Counted from the first letter of the stretch, positions 8,549 to 16,503 are shown. The stretch is DNA of 31,811 nucleotides from Bacillota bacterium (GCA_023451395.1 JAEXZL010000192.1:1-31811), one strand, 5' to 3'. Translations and numbers: made by a program. Notes: generated by a model not told the origin, from the letters alone.

Positions 8549-9636
8549 ATATACCTCCAAAATTCCCCAATCTTATTTATTATCCTCTTCATATCTTCAA
8601 TGTTGTATCTTTGATCACAAATTAAAGATAATTCTTCATCATATACTTTACTTGTTCTAGTATTGAGAGATGCTAGATTGGAAACAGGCCAGTGTGTAGG
8701 ACAATATATTTCATTTTTTGCTAAGTATGTTTTCAGTCTGTCTCTAAAGTCTGATCTAACTCTAACAGGTAAAAATAGAGGACAATCCTTTGTAAAGTCA
8801 GATATATATATAATTGGTTTTACAAAATTATAATTTAACAAAGCTTTATACAAATAACTTGCATTTTCACGCCGTTTTTTCTTTATTACTTCTATATCAA
8901 CAGACGATAAGATATATCTTGATAAACTATCAATTTCTATTTCCTTATAATTAAATCGTAACTTCTTATTGAATTCTGCAAATAAATTTAGATAGTTTTG
9001 TTTTTCTGTTTTTCTGGTATTACTGTCTATACTTTGGTTAAATAAACAGTTAGCTTTTTTTTGCATAGCAGCTATTTTTATTTCTGCTATTTCATCAGGC
9101 GACTTTAAATTTCGGTTTAAAAAAGTCCCCTTTTGTTTTATTGCTATACCACCACTTGGCATAGCAAACCACTTTCTTATACTTGCAATACTATAGTGTG
9201 CTTTCTTACAATACATTTGTTCGCTCAATAAGCGATGAGTTATGTCTTCAATTACAATAACGTCCCTATTAGCAAAAATCTCAATTGCTGAGTCCATTAC
9301 AGTACTTGAAAAACCAAAGTAACTGGTAGCAAAGAAAATATCACATGGAATTTCAAAGTCTATTGAATACTCTATTGTATTATCATGGAAAATAACATCA
9401 TAATAATAAATATAAATATTCTTTTCTAAGAATGGTTGTAACATAGATTCACAGCAATAAGAAGGCATGTATACATTCTTTATACCTCTCGGAATATCTT
9501 CTAAGACATAGTCAATTGCAGTTCTTCCTGACAATAAAAGAATCTGATCATCCCCAACTTCTAGCCAATTTGGTAGTTGTTTAATATATTTTTTTGAAGT
9601 ATCGTATAGATAAAATTCACTTCCAATTTCACTCAT
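8545..9636 (-). CDS. Divergent DegT/DnrJ/EryC1-like PLP-dependent enzyme
   Basis: This 363-residue protein has the fold-type I aminotransferase layout in divergent form. 'LLLSGRTAIDYVLED' (~33-47) corresponds to the 'SGTSAL' helix, 'YMPSYCCESM' (~56-65) to the 'P.ytf..t' block, 'VIVIEDITH' (~126-134) to the PLP-ring-binding Asp, and 'IASIRKWFAMPSGGIA' (~150-165) supplies a candidate Schiff-base Lys (155) before the Gly-rich turn. It differs strongly from the canonical PglE-like copy at 11500-12648, so it is probably not a second sugar C4 aminotransferase. It could act on another nucleotide sugar or on an amino acid. Its stop overlaps the next start (ATGA), and its own start overlaps the GNAT stop in the same way. 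There is little ribosome binding site, consistent with coupled translation. Confidence 0.7.
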   Translation of the reverse strand: MSEIGSEFYLYDTSKKYIKQLPNWLEVGDDQILLLSGRTAIDYVLEDIPRGIKNVYMPSYCCESMLQPFLEKNIYIYYYDVIFHDNTIEYSIDFEIPCDIFFATSYFGFSSTVMDSAIEIFANRDVIVIEDITHRLLSEQMYCKKAHYSIASIRKWFAMPSGGIAIKQKGTFLNRNLKSPDEIAEIKIAAMQKKANCLFNQSIDSNTRKTEKQNYLNLFAEFNKKLRFNYKEIEIDSLSRYILSSVDIEVIKKKRRENASYLYKALLNYNFVKPIIYISDFTKDCPLFLPVRVRSDFRDRLKTYLAKNEIYCPTHWPVSNLASLNTRTSKVYDEELSLICDQRYNIEDMKRIINKIGEFWRYI

Positions 9637-10151
9637 ATCTTATACTCACTTCTTATTAAAGAATAAGCTACTATATCATGATATTTTCCCATTTTATATA
9701 CTCTAGATCGCAATATGCCATCTTTTCTAAACCCACATTTTTCAAATAACTTTTGTGAAGGAATATTATAAACAAGTATATTAGCTGTTAAACAATTTAA
9801 ATTTAATTCTTCAAAGCAATATTTAACCAATAATTTTATTGTTCTAGTGCCTACACCTTTCCCCTTATTTTCCTTATCTTTTATTTTAATATTCAGTTTT
9901 GAAACAGAATTCTTAAAATCCAGTCCAGTTATGGAGGCCATTCCTATTGCACTACCATCTAATTCAATAATATATCTCATATCATTTGATTTTATTCCAT
10001 CTATCCACTGGATCTGTCTTTGTTCAGAGACAGGTAGAGACCATCCAACAACCATTTTTTCTATTTCAGGATCATTAATCATTTCGTATAATATGGGTGC
10101 ATCTTTTCGTTCTATAGCTCGTAATATCAAATTATCATCAATTAATATCAT
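9633..10151 (-). CDS. GNAT-family N-acetyltransferase (RimJ/RimL-like)
   Basis: This 172-residue single-domain GNAT protein has an N-terminal 'LILRAIERKDAPILYEMIND' (~8-27), the acetyl-CoA phosphate-binding motif 'ENKGKGVGT' (~93-101), and the late block 'NIPSQKLFEKCGFRKDG' (~129-145), all typical of the RimJ/RimL branch. PseH-type enzymes of this branch acetylate the 4-amino group of UDP-amino-trideoxy sugars. The gene lies directly behind pglC and the acyltransferase between pglE and pglC is broken, so this GNAT is a candidate for acetylating the PglE product; that is inference. GGAGG lies nine bases upstream of the ATG. It overlaps the next gene by four bases. It could equally act on an amino-acid substituent. 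Confidence 0.8.
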   Translation of the reverse strand: MILIDDNLILRAIERKDAPILYEMINDPEIEKMVVGWSLPVSEQRQIQWIDGIKSNDMRYIIELDGSAIGMASITGLDFKNSVSKLNIKIKDKENKGKGVGTRTIKLLVKYCFEELNLNCLTANILVYNIPSQKLFEKCGFRKDGILRSRVYKMGKYHDIVAYSLIRSEYKI

Positions 10152-10185
10152 GATAAGTATCCTCCATAAAATTTATAATCATATT

Positions 10186-10917
10186 TTAGAGACTTTTATT
10201 GTTCTGTTCAGCACGATATATATGAAAGTCTTTAACTTTCCCAGTACCCCTAACTATAATATCTTCTTTTTTAAACACTTTTATGATAGTTTGTATTACT
10301 AATTTAATATCATTAAGAAAAGATATATTATTCACATATTCAATATCATAAGCAAATCTCTCTTCCCATGGTAAATTATTTCTTCCACGCAATTGTGCCA
10401 AACCTGATAGCCCAGGTCTAATATCATGGCGGTGTTTTTCTGTTTCATTGTAATATGGTAAATAAACTACCGCTAAGGGTCTAGGACCTATTATACTCAT
10501 GTCACCTTTTAAAATATTAAAAAACTCGGGCAGTTCATCCAAGGAAGTTGACCTTAAAAACTTTCCAAACTTCGTCAATCTCACACTATCAGGTAGTAAC
10601 TCTCCATTCTCATCTCTCTCATCAGTCATTGTCCGAAACTTATACAAAGTAAAGATTTTTTCATTAAGCCCAGGTCTTTTTTGCTTAAATATTATTGGAC
10701 TTCCCAGCTTTACGCTTACTAATATAGCCACTATAAGAAAAATAGGACTTAATATTATTAATGCAGCAAAGGAAAGAATAACATCTAATAATCTCTTAAT
10801 ATACCTACAGTAAATTCCTCTTGAACTATAAAGCGGTATTGTTTCATCACCTTTATTTCTTTTTTCTTCAGTTTCCGAAATCCCCATAGCATCCTTATGA
10901 AATAATTCTAATTTCAT
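10186..10917 (-). CDS. pglC: PglC-like undecaprenyl-phosphate phosphoglycosyl transferase (initiating enzyme)
   Basis: This 243-residue monotopic phosphoglycosyl transferase ('bacterial sugar transferase') transfers a sugar-1-phosphate from UDP-sugar to undecaprenyl phosphate and so starts repeat-unit assembly. A basic segment and one re-entrant hydrophobic helix (~41-72, 'KRLLDVILSF') precede the catalytic domain. I see 'KFRTM' (93-97), the catalytic Asp-Glu dyad in 'SLDELPEF' (127-128), 'GDMSIIGPRP' (138-147) and 'RPGLSGLAQLRGR' (167-179). The short form without the four-helix N-terminal bundle is the PglC type rather than the WbaP type. With PglF- and PglE-like genes upstream, the likely substrate is UDP-diacetamido-trideoxyhexose, though this is inferred. 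AAAGGAG sits directly before the ATG. The basic ~30-residue N-terminal extension is longer than in Campylobacter PglC. Confidence 0.88.
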   Translation of the reverse strand: MKLELFHKDAMGISETEEKRNKGDETIPLYSSRGIYCRYIKRLLDVILSFAALIILSPIFLIVAILVSVKLGSPIIFKQKRPGLNEKIFTLYKFRTMTDERDENGELLPDSVRLTKFGKFLRSTSLDELPEFFNILKGDMSIIGPRPLAVVYLPYYNETEKHRHDIRPGLSGLAQLRGRNNLPWEERFAYDIEYVNNISFLNDIKLVIQTIIKVFKKEDIIVRGTGKVKDFHIYRAEQNNKSL

Positions 10918-10949
10918 AATCTCCTTTCTTTTTCATCCATTTACTATAA

Positions 10950-11500
10950 TTATCTTTTATTATTAAAACCTAACCATAAACCCTTTATGAGCTTTTCATT
11001 AATAACACCATTTTTTTCTGGATATATACCGGAAATATCTCTTGTCATTCTTTTATTCACATAGTCATCAAAGATACCAATTACTCTGGCAGGAACACCA
11101 GCCACTACGAAGTTTGTGGTATATCCTTTGTAACAACACTTCTAGCGGCTACAATAACCTTACTTCCTATCCTAACATCATATAAAATAGTGCTGTTTGA
11201 ACCTATAAAAATATTGTCCATTATTTCAATACAGCCAATCTTTTCTTTAAAATTACTCCCAAAACATTTATTAATAACATAATAAGTTACATCATGAGTG
11301 ATAAAAGAAACTCCTGCTGCAATTACAATATTATTGTGGAGCTTAATAAGTTCTGGATACAAAGGAACCTTATAAGGCTGAAAGATTACTCTGTCTCAAA
11401 TTTCTCCTAATATATTATTTTTCTTTAGATATTTCGCTCTTCTACCACCAGATATGCTCATGGCAAGCCTTACAGAATGATAAACTCGTTTAAAATTCAT
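10950..11500 (-). pseudogene. Broken hexapeptide-repeat acyltransferase (one stop, one frameshift)
   Basis: From ATG 11500 the frame reads MNFKRVYHSVRLAMS and runs to an in-frame TGA at 11396-11398. It then continues (DRVIFQPYKVPLYPELIKL) through left-handed beta-helix hexapeptide repeats such as 'IGSNSTILYDVRIGSKVIVAA' to 'VVTKDIPQTS' and a TAG near 11105. One base further on in frame the expected ending reappears: VVAGVPARVIGIFDDYVNKRM, then about 30 more residues to TAA at 10950-10952. Reinstating the one lost base gives 184 codons including the stop, a normal length for the serine/maltose O-acetyltransferase-like family. So two separate lesions disable a gene that still has its start, whose ATG overlaps the pglE stop. 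A functional short version is unlikely. Sequencing error at either site is possible but must have happened twice. Confidence 0.85.
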
Positions 11501-12648
11501 TATAATTTCTCCCATAAACTCTTAACTATGTGGCAAACCCTAAATAGGTCATCATCCTTCATCTTTGTATCGCTGGGAAGACATACTCCTCGATTAAATA
11601 TATCTTCAGATACTGAAACAGACCCTTCCTCTGCAGTGATAAAATCACATTGAGAAAATACCGGCTGCATATGCATAGGCTTCCATACTGGTCTTGATTC
11701 TATATTTTCTTTTTCTAAGGCTACTATTATATCTAAAGGCTTCACCTTACTATCTTCCTTTAAGGTTATAACAGAAAGCCAGTAATTTGGCTTACCATAG
11801 CTTTCTATTGGCATCATTTCAACATCTTGTATATTACTAAATGCTTTTTTATAAGCATCATAAATATATTTCTTCTTCTCTATCCTATCCTCTAATACTT
11901 GAAGCTGTCCTCTTCCTACACCTGCAAGAATATTACTCATTCTATAGTTATAGCCAATCTCCTTATGCTCATAATGTCTTTCCTTTTCTCTGGCCTGTGT
12001 AGCCCAGAACTTAACCTTTTCTATGATTTCCTCACTGTCAGACACAAGCATACCTCCACCTGAGGTAGTGATTATTTTATTTCCGTTAAAGGAATATACA
12101 CCAAGCTTTCCAATTGTACCTGTATATTTATCCTTATATGTAGCCCCTAAAGATTCCGCTGCATCTTCTATCACAGGAACATTGTATTTATTGCATAAAG
12201 GTAATATTTTATCGTAATCTGCACTCTGACCATATAAATTAACAACAATTATAGCCTTAGGTAGCTTTCCAAGCTTTGAATACTTCTCTAATGCTTTTTC
12301 TAAAGCTTTCGGGCACATATTCCAGCTATTCCTGTCCGAATCAATAAAAACTGGAGTTGCTCCTTCATATACTATTGGATTGCAGCTAGCTGAAAAGGTT
12401 AATGAAGAGCAAAAAACAACATCTCCTTTTTGAACCTTTAAAGCTCTCAAAGCAAGATGTAATGCTGATGTTCCTGATGATAATGCCGCTGTCCTTTTAG
12501 CTCCTACAAACTCTGCTGTTTCTCTTTCAAAACCAACTACATTAGGTCCTAATGGAGCTATCCAATTTGTTTTAAAGGCTTCCTTAATATACTCCTCTTC
12601 TCTCCCCCCCATGTGAGGCGAGGACAAGAATATCTTTGTATTTTTCAT
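11500..12648 (-). CDS. pglE: PglE-like nucleotide-sugar C4 aminotransferase (DegT/DnrJ/EryC1/StrS)
   Basis: This 382-residue fold-type I PLP enzyme should aminate the 4-keto sugar made by the PglF-like dehydratase. Numbered from the chosen start, I see 'LSSGTSALHLALRAL' (~56-70), 'EDAAESLGA' (161-169) with the PLP-ring Asp, and 'VYSFNGNKIITTSGGGML' (~184-201) with the Schiff-base Lys at 191. The NGNK form is typical of PglE/LegC/PerA-like enzymes. I prefer ATG 12648 with GGGAGA upstream; the longer frame begins inside that site. The product is probably UDP-4-amino-4,6-dideoxy-GlcNAc. A run of seven G crosses codons 13-15. The stop overlaps the start of the broken acyltransferase. The gene is separated from pglF by a terminator and appears to have its own promoter. 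Confidence 0.85.
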   Translation of the reverse strand: MKNTKIFLSSPHMGGREEEYIKEAFKTNWIAPLGPNVVGFERETAEFVGAKRTAALSSGTSALHLALRALKVQKGDVVFCSSLTFSASCNPIVYEGATPVFIDSDRNSWNMCPKALEKALEKYSKLGKLPKAIIVVNLYGQSADYDKILPLCNKYNVPVIEDAAESLGATYKDKYTGTIGKLGVYSFNGNKIITTSGGGMLVSDSEEIIEKVKFWATQAREKERHYEHKEIGYNYRMSNILAGVGRGQLQVLEDRIEKKKYIYDAYKKAFSNIQDVEMMPIESYGKPNYWLSVITLKEDSKVKPLDIIVALEKENIESRPVWKPMHMQPVFSQCDFITAEEGSVSVSEDIFNRGVCLPSDTKMKDDDLFRVCHIVKSLWEKL

Positions 12649-12778
12649 TATTCCATCTCCCATTAGAATATTTCATCATATTTCATCATAATTTTCACTT
12701 TATGTTTATTAGTTATTTATTTTATTTAATTCAACACAAAGTATTTTAACATATTCTTAATTACATGTCTATTTATTG

Positions 12779-12808
12779 GTTATACAATAATCACCTTCTA
12801 TTTGTAAA
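12779..12808 (-). promoter_or_regulatory. Candidate promoter for the pglE-to-wzx operon
   Basis: On the minus strand TTTACA (12803-12808) and TATAAC (12779-12784) are separated by 18 bases, each one mismatch from the sigma-A consensus. It lies between the pglF terminator and pglE and would give a leader of about 125 bases. Other A/T-rich matches are present in this gap, so the exact site is uncertain. Confidence 0.35.
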
Positions 12809-12841
12809 TTGAATTTTATAACCAATGAACATAAAAAATAA

Positions 12842-12877
12842 AAAACCAATTCCTTCTAATTCAAGGAATTGGTTTTT
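12842..12877. terminator. Intrinsic terminator after pglF
   Basis: AACCAATTCCTT and AAGGAATTGGTT form a 12-bp stem with a 7-base loop, flanked by A-runs and T-runs. It lies just beyond the pglF stop at 12886 and works on paper in both directions. It should separate pglF from the downstream pglE operon. Confidence 0.85.
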
Positions 12878-12885
12878 TACATTAT

Positions 12886-14754
12886 TTAATTTAACTTATT
12901 TATGTTTATCAGTCTTTCATTATTAGGATTATATGTAGGAACTAATTCACACAACTTTTCTATTAGTGAATAGTCATTTCCAAAGGAAATTATATCATTT
13001 AACTCTAACAATTCTCTCTTTAGCACCTTATAGTCATAGTGAGAAGGTCTTCCAATAAAAATCTTTTCATGAGTGGTCCCTTTAAGCCCCTCCTCTGACA
13101 TTAGAAGCTCCTCATAAAGCTTCTCTCCAGGCCTTAGTCCAGTCACCTGGATAGCTATATCCTTATGCGGTTCATATCCCGATAGTCTTATAAGCTGTTC
13201 TGCAAGGTCATATATTTTAACTGGTTGTCCCATATCTAGAACAAAGATTTCTCCACCCTTTGCAAAGGCACCGGCTTGAAGCACCAACTCTACGGCCTCA
13301 GGTATAAGCATAAAGAATCTTGTTATATCCTTATGAGTTACTGTAACAGGTCCCCCGACTTCTATCTGTTTTTTAAACAAGGGTATCACAGATCCGTTAC
13401 TTCCAAGAACATTCCCAAAGCGCACAGCTACAAACTCAGTTTTGCTTTTTTTATCCATAGCCTGGATTACCATCTCACACATTCTTTTGCTAGCTCCCAT
13501 TACATTAGTTGGGTTTACAGCTTTATCTGTGGAGATTAGGACAAACCTCTTTACTCCATACTTATCAGCACACTCTGCTGTATTAAGGGTTCCAAATACA
13601 TTATTTTTAATTGCTTCTCCAGGACTATCCTCCATTAACGGCACATGCTTATGAGCTGCTGCATGAAAAACCACATTAGGTCTATATTTTTCGAAAATAT
13701 TCTCTAACCTTCGTCTATCTCTTACAGAGGCTATCAAAACCTTCATTCTAAGCTCAGGACAGTTTCTCTTAAGCTCATTTTGAAGTTCGTAAGCATTATT
13801 TTCATATATGTCTAAAATTATAAGTTCCTTGGGGTTATAGCCTGCTATCTGCCTGCAGAGCTCAGAGCCTATAGATCCTCCTCCGCCAGTAACTAAAACC
13901 ACCTGATTTTCTATGTACGCATTAATGCCCTGTTTATCCAGCTCTATAGGGTCTCTTCCCAGTAAGTCCTTTAAATCAACATCTCGCATTTTGCCTATGG
14001 TTACATCTTGTCCTATAAGCTCATAAACTCCGGGAATTATTTTAACCTTACAGCCTGTATTATTGCATATCTCTACTATCCTAGCCTTATCCTTGTTAGA
14101 AACACTAGGTATAGCTATAACTATCATGTCGATATTAAGCTTTTTAATTATATCCGGAATACCTTCAGTATTTCCATAAACCTTGACTCCGCCTATTACA
14201 GCTCCTCGTTTATTTACACTATCATCTACAAAGCCCACAGGTAGGTATTTTAGCTCATGATGCCTGCGCATCTCCTTTAAAATCATATATCCTGCTGATC
14301 CTGCTCCCACTATAAGAACTCTGCTAAAATCACTTATATCTTCCTTATTAAATTGATGAGATATCCTCCTATAAACTCTCATTGTAAGCCTTATTCCCAA
14401 AACTAATGCAGAAATAATTATGCCAGAAATAAGATAAACTGTTAAGGGAAGCATCTTTCTGGCAATTGCGGAATATACTATGGTTATTATAGTTCCTCCT
14501 AATACACTTAATATCCCCAATAAAAGCTCATCAACACTAGCAAGTGTCCACATACTTTTATATAATCTAAACAAAAAGAAAACACTTAAGTATATAACAG
14601 AAATTTCTATTATACTATTAAGATAGATGTTAGTATATTCAGTAGGTATGTTTATAGAAAATCTAAGCATAAGTGCAAGAATATACGCAGTATGAACAAA
14701 AGCTAAATCAATGATTGGCATGATAAATTTAAAATACTTTTTGATTATTTCCAT
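12886..14754 (-). CDS. pglF: PglF/FlaA1/CapD-type membrane UDP-N-acetylglucosamine 4,6-dehydratase
   Basis: Numbered from the chosen start, this 622-residue protein has four N-terminal membrane helices (~10-125), a first Rossmann domain with 'LIVGAGSAG' (~147-155), and the catalytic extended-SDR domain with 'TGGGGSIGSE' (289-298). The active-site segment has 'STDK' (408-411) and 'NVMGASKR' (417-424). The Met in place of the usual SDR Tyr is characteristic of the UDP-GlcNAc 4,6-dehydratases. It should convert UDP-GlcNAc into the 4-keto-6-deoxy sugar used by the PglE-like enzyme. ATG 14754 follows GGGGGATATA. A perfect -10 box lies at 14789-14794, so transcription would start near 14782, and the longer frame from 14781 would be essentially leaderless. 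CapD-type epimerase activity is less likely given the pglE/pglC context. Confidence 0.88.
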   Translation of the reverse strand: MEIIKKYFKFIMPIIDLAFVHTAYILALMLRFSINIPTEYTNIYLNSIIEISVIYLSVFFLFRLYKSMWTLASVDELLLGILSVLGGTIITIVYSAIARKMLPLTVYLISGIIISALVLGIRLTMRVYRRISHQFNKEDISDFSRVLIVGAGSAGYMILKEMRRHHELKYLPVGFVDDSVNKRGAVIGGVKVYGNTEGIPDIIKKLNIDMIVIAIPSVSNKDKARIVEICNNTGCKVKIIPGVYELIGQDVTIGKMRDVDLKDLLGRDPIELDKQGINAYIENQVVLVTGGGGSIGSELCRQIAGYNPKELIILDIYENNAYELQNELKRNCPELRMKVLIASVRDRRRLENIFEKYRPNVVFHAAAHKHVPLMEDSPGEAIKNNVFGTLNTAECADKYGVKRFVLISTDKAVNPTNVMGASKRMCEMVIQAMDKKSKTEFVAVRFGNVLGSNGSVIPLFKKQIEVGGPVTVTHKDITRFFMLIPEAVELVLQAGAFAKGGEIFVLDMGQPVKIYDLAEQLIRLSGYEPHKDIAIQVTGLRPGEKLYEELLMSEEGLKGTTHEKIFIGRPSHYDYKVLKRELLELNDIISFGNDYSLIEKLCELVPTYNPNNERLININKLN

Positions 14755-14788
14755 TATATCCCCCATATATCTAAAATCCATCTGTTAA

Positions 14789-14817
14789 ATTATATAAGCA
14801 TTACCTCACTAATTCAA
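14789..14817 (-). promoter_or_regulatory. Promoter of pglF
   Basis: On the minus strand TTGAAT (14812-14817) and TATAAT (14789-14794) are exactly 17 bases apart. The start of transcription would be near 14782, about 28 bases before the chosen ATG, which leaves room for the GGGGG ribosome binding site. Confidence 0.65.
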
Positions 14818-14957
14818 ATGTAGTTTTTTTCACAATTATTTAACAGAACATTAAAAATTATTAAACCTCTTATCTATGATTATATTATCAAATTTATGTT
14901 AACATAACGAACCTTTTATGTCTAATAAAAATAACAGTATTAAATGTAAATTAATTA

Positions 14958-15006
14958 ACAAAAAACAAAGCCAGCCTAAAATGAATACTCATTTAAAACT
15001 AGCTTT
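14958..15006 (-). terminator. Intrinsic terminator of the sigma factor-yihY unit
   Basis: On the minus strand AAAGCTAGTTT and its partner GGCTGGCTTT extend to an 18-position stem with one mismatch and several G-T pairs, closed by a GTAT loop. A run of six T follows the stem. It begins about 30 bases after the yihY stop at 15036. Confidence 0.85.
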
Positions 15007-15035
15007 ATTTTGCCTAAGATTTATATAACCTTTTA

Positions 15036-15878
15036 CTATAATTTTACTTTTTTTGACATTAAGGCATTTATCTCTCCGCCAATAAGAATAATTACCGAAC
15101 TTAAGTAAAGCCAGGTTAAAAGCACAATTATTGCTCCTAAGCTTCCGTAAAACCTAGAATAGTTAGCAAAATTATTAACATAAAAGGAAAACCCAACAGA
15201 TGCAATTATCCATCCTACTGCTGCAGTTATGGCACCAGGAAGCACTTCTATCCAGCCTAAATGCTTTGAAGGAGCAAAGTGATAGAGGATAGCAAAAGTA
15301 CCTATAATTATGGCAATGGAAAATGTGTATCTTAATATTTGCCATATAGTTGCTATAAGCTCCTCCTCAGAAAGATACTGAAGTATAGTATTTTTAATAA
15401 CATCCCCAAGAACAAAGAATATGAGCACTAATAATATTGCTAGAGCAAAGCCTATGGTAGATATAAATGAAACAATAGTTAATTCTATGAAACCTCGTTT
15501 TTCCCTCTCATCATAAGCCTTATTAAGGCCCTTTATTATTGCAGCTATTCCTCTAGATGCACTCCATATAGCAAAAATAAGTGCAAAGGATAAGAGTCCT
15601 ATACTTTCTCCACTTAGAACCTCTAATACAGTACTTTCTATTAAAGCATAAGCACTACCTGGGAGCATAGAGCTTAAATATCCTAAAACCACTTCTTCCT
15701 CCAGATTGCTTCTTCCTATTAGAGTCATTAAAAATATAATGAAAGGAAATATTGAAACAATCAAGCTGTAGGCAATCTGCGATCCTACGGCAAAGACATC
15801 ATCATCCTTAATTTTTTTTATTAAGAAAAGTATAAATCTAAAAATTCCCTTAAAACCCTTAGGTTGTGCTTCCGGCAT
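15036..15878 (-). CDS. YihY/BrkB family inner-membrane protein (formerly 'RNase BN')
   Basis: This protein of about 280 residues has six hydrophobic helices and matches the YihY/virulence-factor BrkB family. Typical blocks are 'SQIAYSLIVSIFPFIIFL' near the N-terminus, 'SASRGIAAIIKGLNKAY', and 'FYGSLGAIIVLLTWLYLSS' followed by 'GGEINAL' at the C-terminus. The old RNase BN label is considered wrong; the real function, perhaps transport, is not established. Three starts are possible: GTG 15932, ATG 15902 and ATG 15878. Only the last has an AAAGG in front, at a rather long spacing of 12. It lies about 70 bases behind the sigma factor gene with no terminator between, so it is probably transcribed with it from the LexA-boxed promoter. 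Confidence 0.82.
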   Translation of the reverse strand: MPEAQPKGFKGIFRFILFLIKKIKDDDVFAVGSQIAYSLIVSIFPFIIFLMTLIGRSNLEEEVVLGYLSSMLPGSAYALIESTVLEVLSGESIGLLSFALIFAIWSASRGIAAIIKGLNKAYDEREKRGFIELTIVSFISTIGFALAILLVLIFFVLGDVIKNTILQYLSEEELIATIWQILRYTFSIAIIIGTFAILYHFAPSKHLGWIEVLPGAITAAVGWIIASVGFSFYVNNFANYSRFYGSLGAIIVLLTWLYLSSVIILIGGEINALMSKKVKL

Positions 15879-15948
15879 ATCTGTCACCAACCTTTCTTTC
15901 ATGGTAAGACAATATAATATTCTTACTGTCACTAATCAGTTGTATATA

Positions 15949-16503
15949 TTATACTATATACTCTTTCAATTTATTAATTAAGGAACTTTTAAATTTGCAT
16001 GCTCTTTTGTAACTTATCCCTTTAATCTTCGAATATTCCATGACTCCACCATGGCTTTTTTCAAAAAAGTAATAGAGCATCTCCTTTTCTTCAAGAGATA
16101 AATTACTTATTGCCCTTTTCAATACACATTTTATATCCTTATCCAAAGCATATTCCTCTAAATCAAAATCCATAGGTATAAGCTCCCCAAACTCCATACC
16201 CTCTCCGTGAATTTCATTCAAGCTTTTCATATAATTATCCTTTGCTCTACCCCTGATCAAATATTTAAAATTATTTTCCACAGCACTTTTAACGTAGGCA
16301 GAAAAGCCAACAGGACTGTCTAAATTGTATTTTTCAATTGCCTTTAAAATACTTTCAAAGGCAACCTGTCTTAAATCCTCATCCTCAAAACCTGATACAA
16401 AAATATTTTGACTTGCTTTATATATTAGAGGTCTGTATTTATCAATAATAAATAACTTTGCCTCTTTATCCCCTTCCTTTGCCCTTTTTATAATCTCTCG
16501 CAT
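15949..16503 (-). CDS. Small sigma-70-family RNA polymerase sigma factor, probably SOS-inducible
   Basis: This 184-residue protein has sigma regions 2 and 4 only. Region 2 covers about residues 20-95 ('FEDEDLRQVAFESILKAIEKY', ~39-59, is the core-binding 2.1/2.2 part). Region 4 covers about 124-180 with the helix-turn-helix 'YSKIKGISYKRACKFKSSL' (~157-175). There is no region 1.1 or 3. Size and layout resemble clostridial alternative sigma factors such as UviA, which in Clostridium perfringens is UV-inducible and drives bacteriocin genes. I cannot show orthology without an alignment. AAGGGGG lies about nine bases before the ATG. Its promoter carries a LexA box (16552-16565). No anti-sigma gene is adjacent; the neighbour is the YihY membrane protein. 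The target promoters are unknown. Confidence 0.8.
   Translation of the reverse strand: MREIIKRAKEGDKEAKLFIIDKYRPLIYKASQNIFVSGFEDEDLRQVAFESILKAIEKYNLDSPVGFSAYVKSAVENNFKYLIRGRAKDNYMKSLNEIHGEGMEFGELIPMDFDLEEYALDKDIKCVLKRAISNLSLEEKEMLYYFFEKSHGGVMEYSKIKGISYKRACKFKSSLINKLKEYIV

Noticed and set aside
11105..11362. An 85-residue ORF with hexapeptide repeats as a separate small gene
   Set aside because: Its N- and C-terminal continuations are present in the flanking DNA behind a stop codon and a one-base frameshift, so it is a fragment of the pseudogene 10950-11500.
14755..14781. Nine-residue N-terminal extension of PglF
   Set aside because: The predicted transcription start is near 14782, and the GGGGG ribosome binding site lies inside the extension.
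15949..16503. Identification of the sigma factor as TcdR, BotR or UviA
   Set aside because: Size and two-region layout agree, but I cannot align it, and no toxin or bacteriocin gene is in the window. Only the general call is kept.
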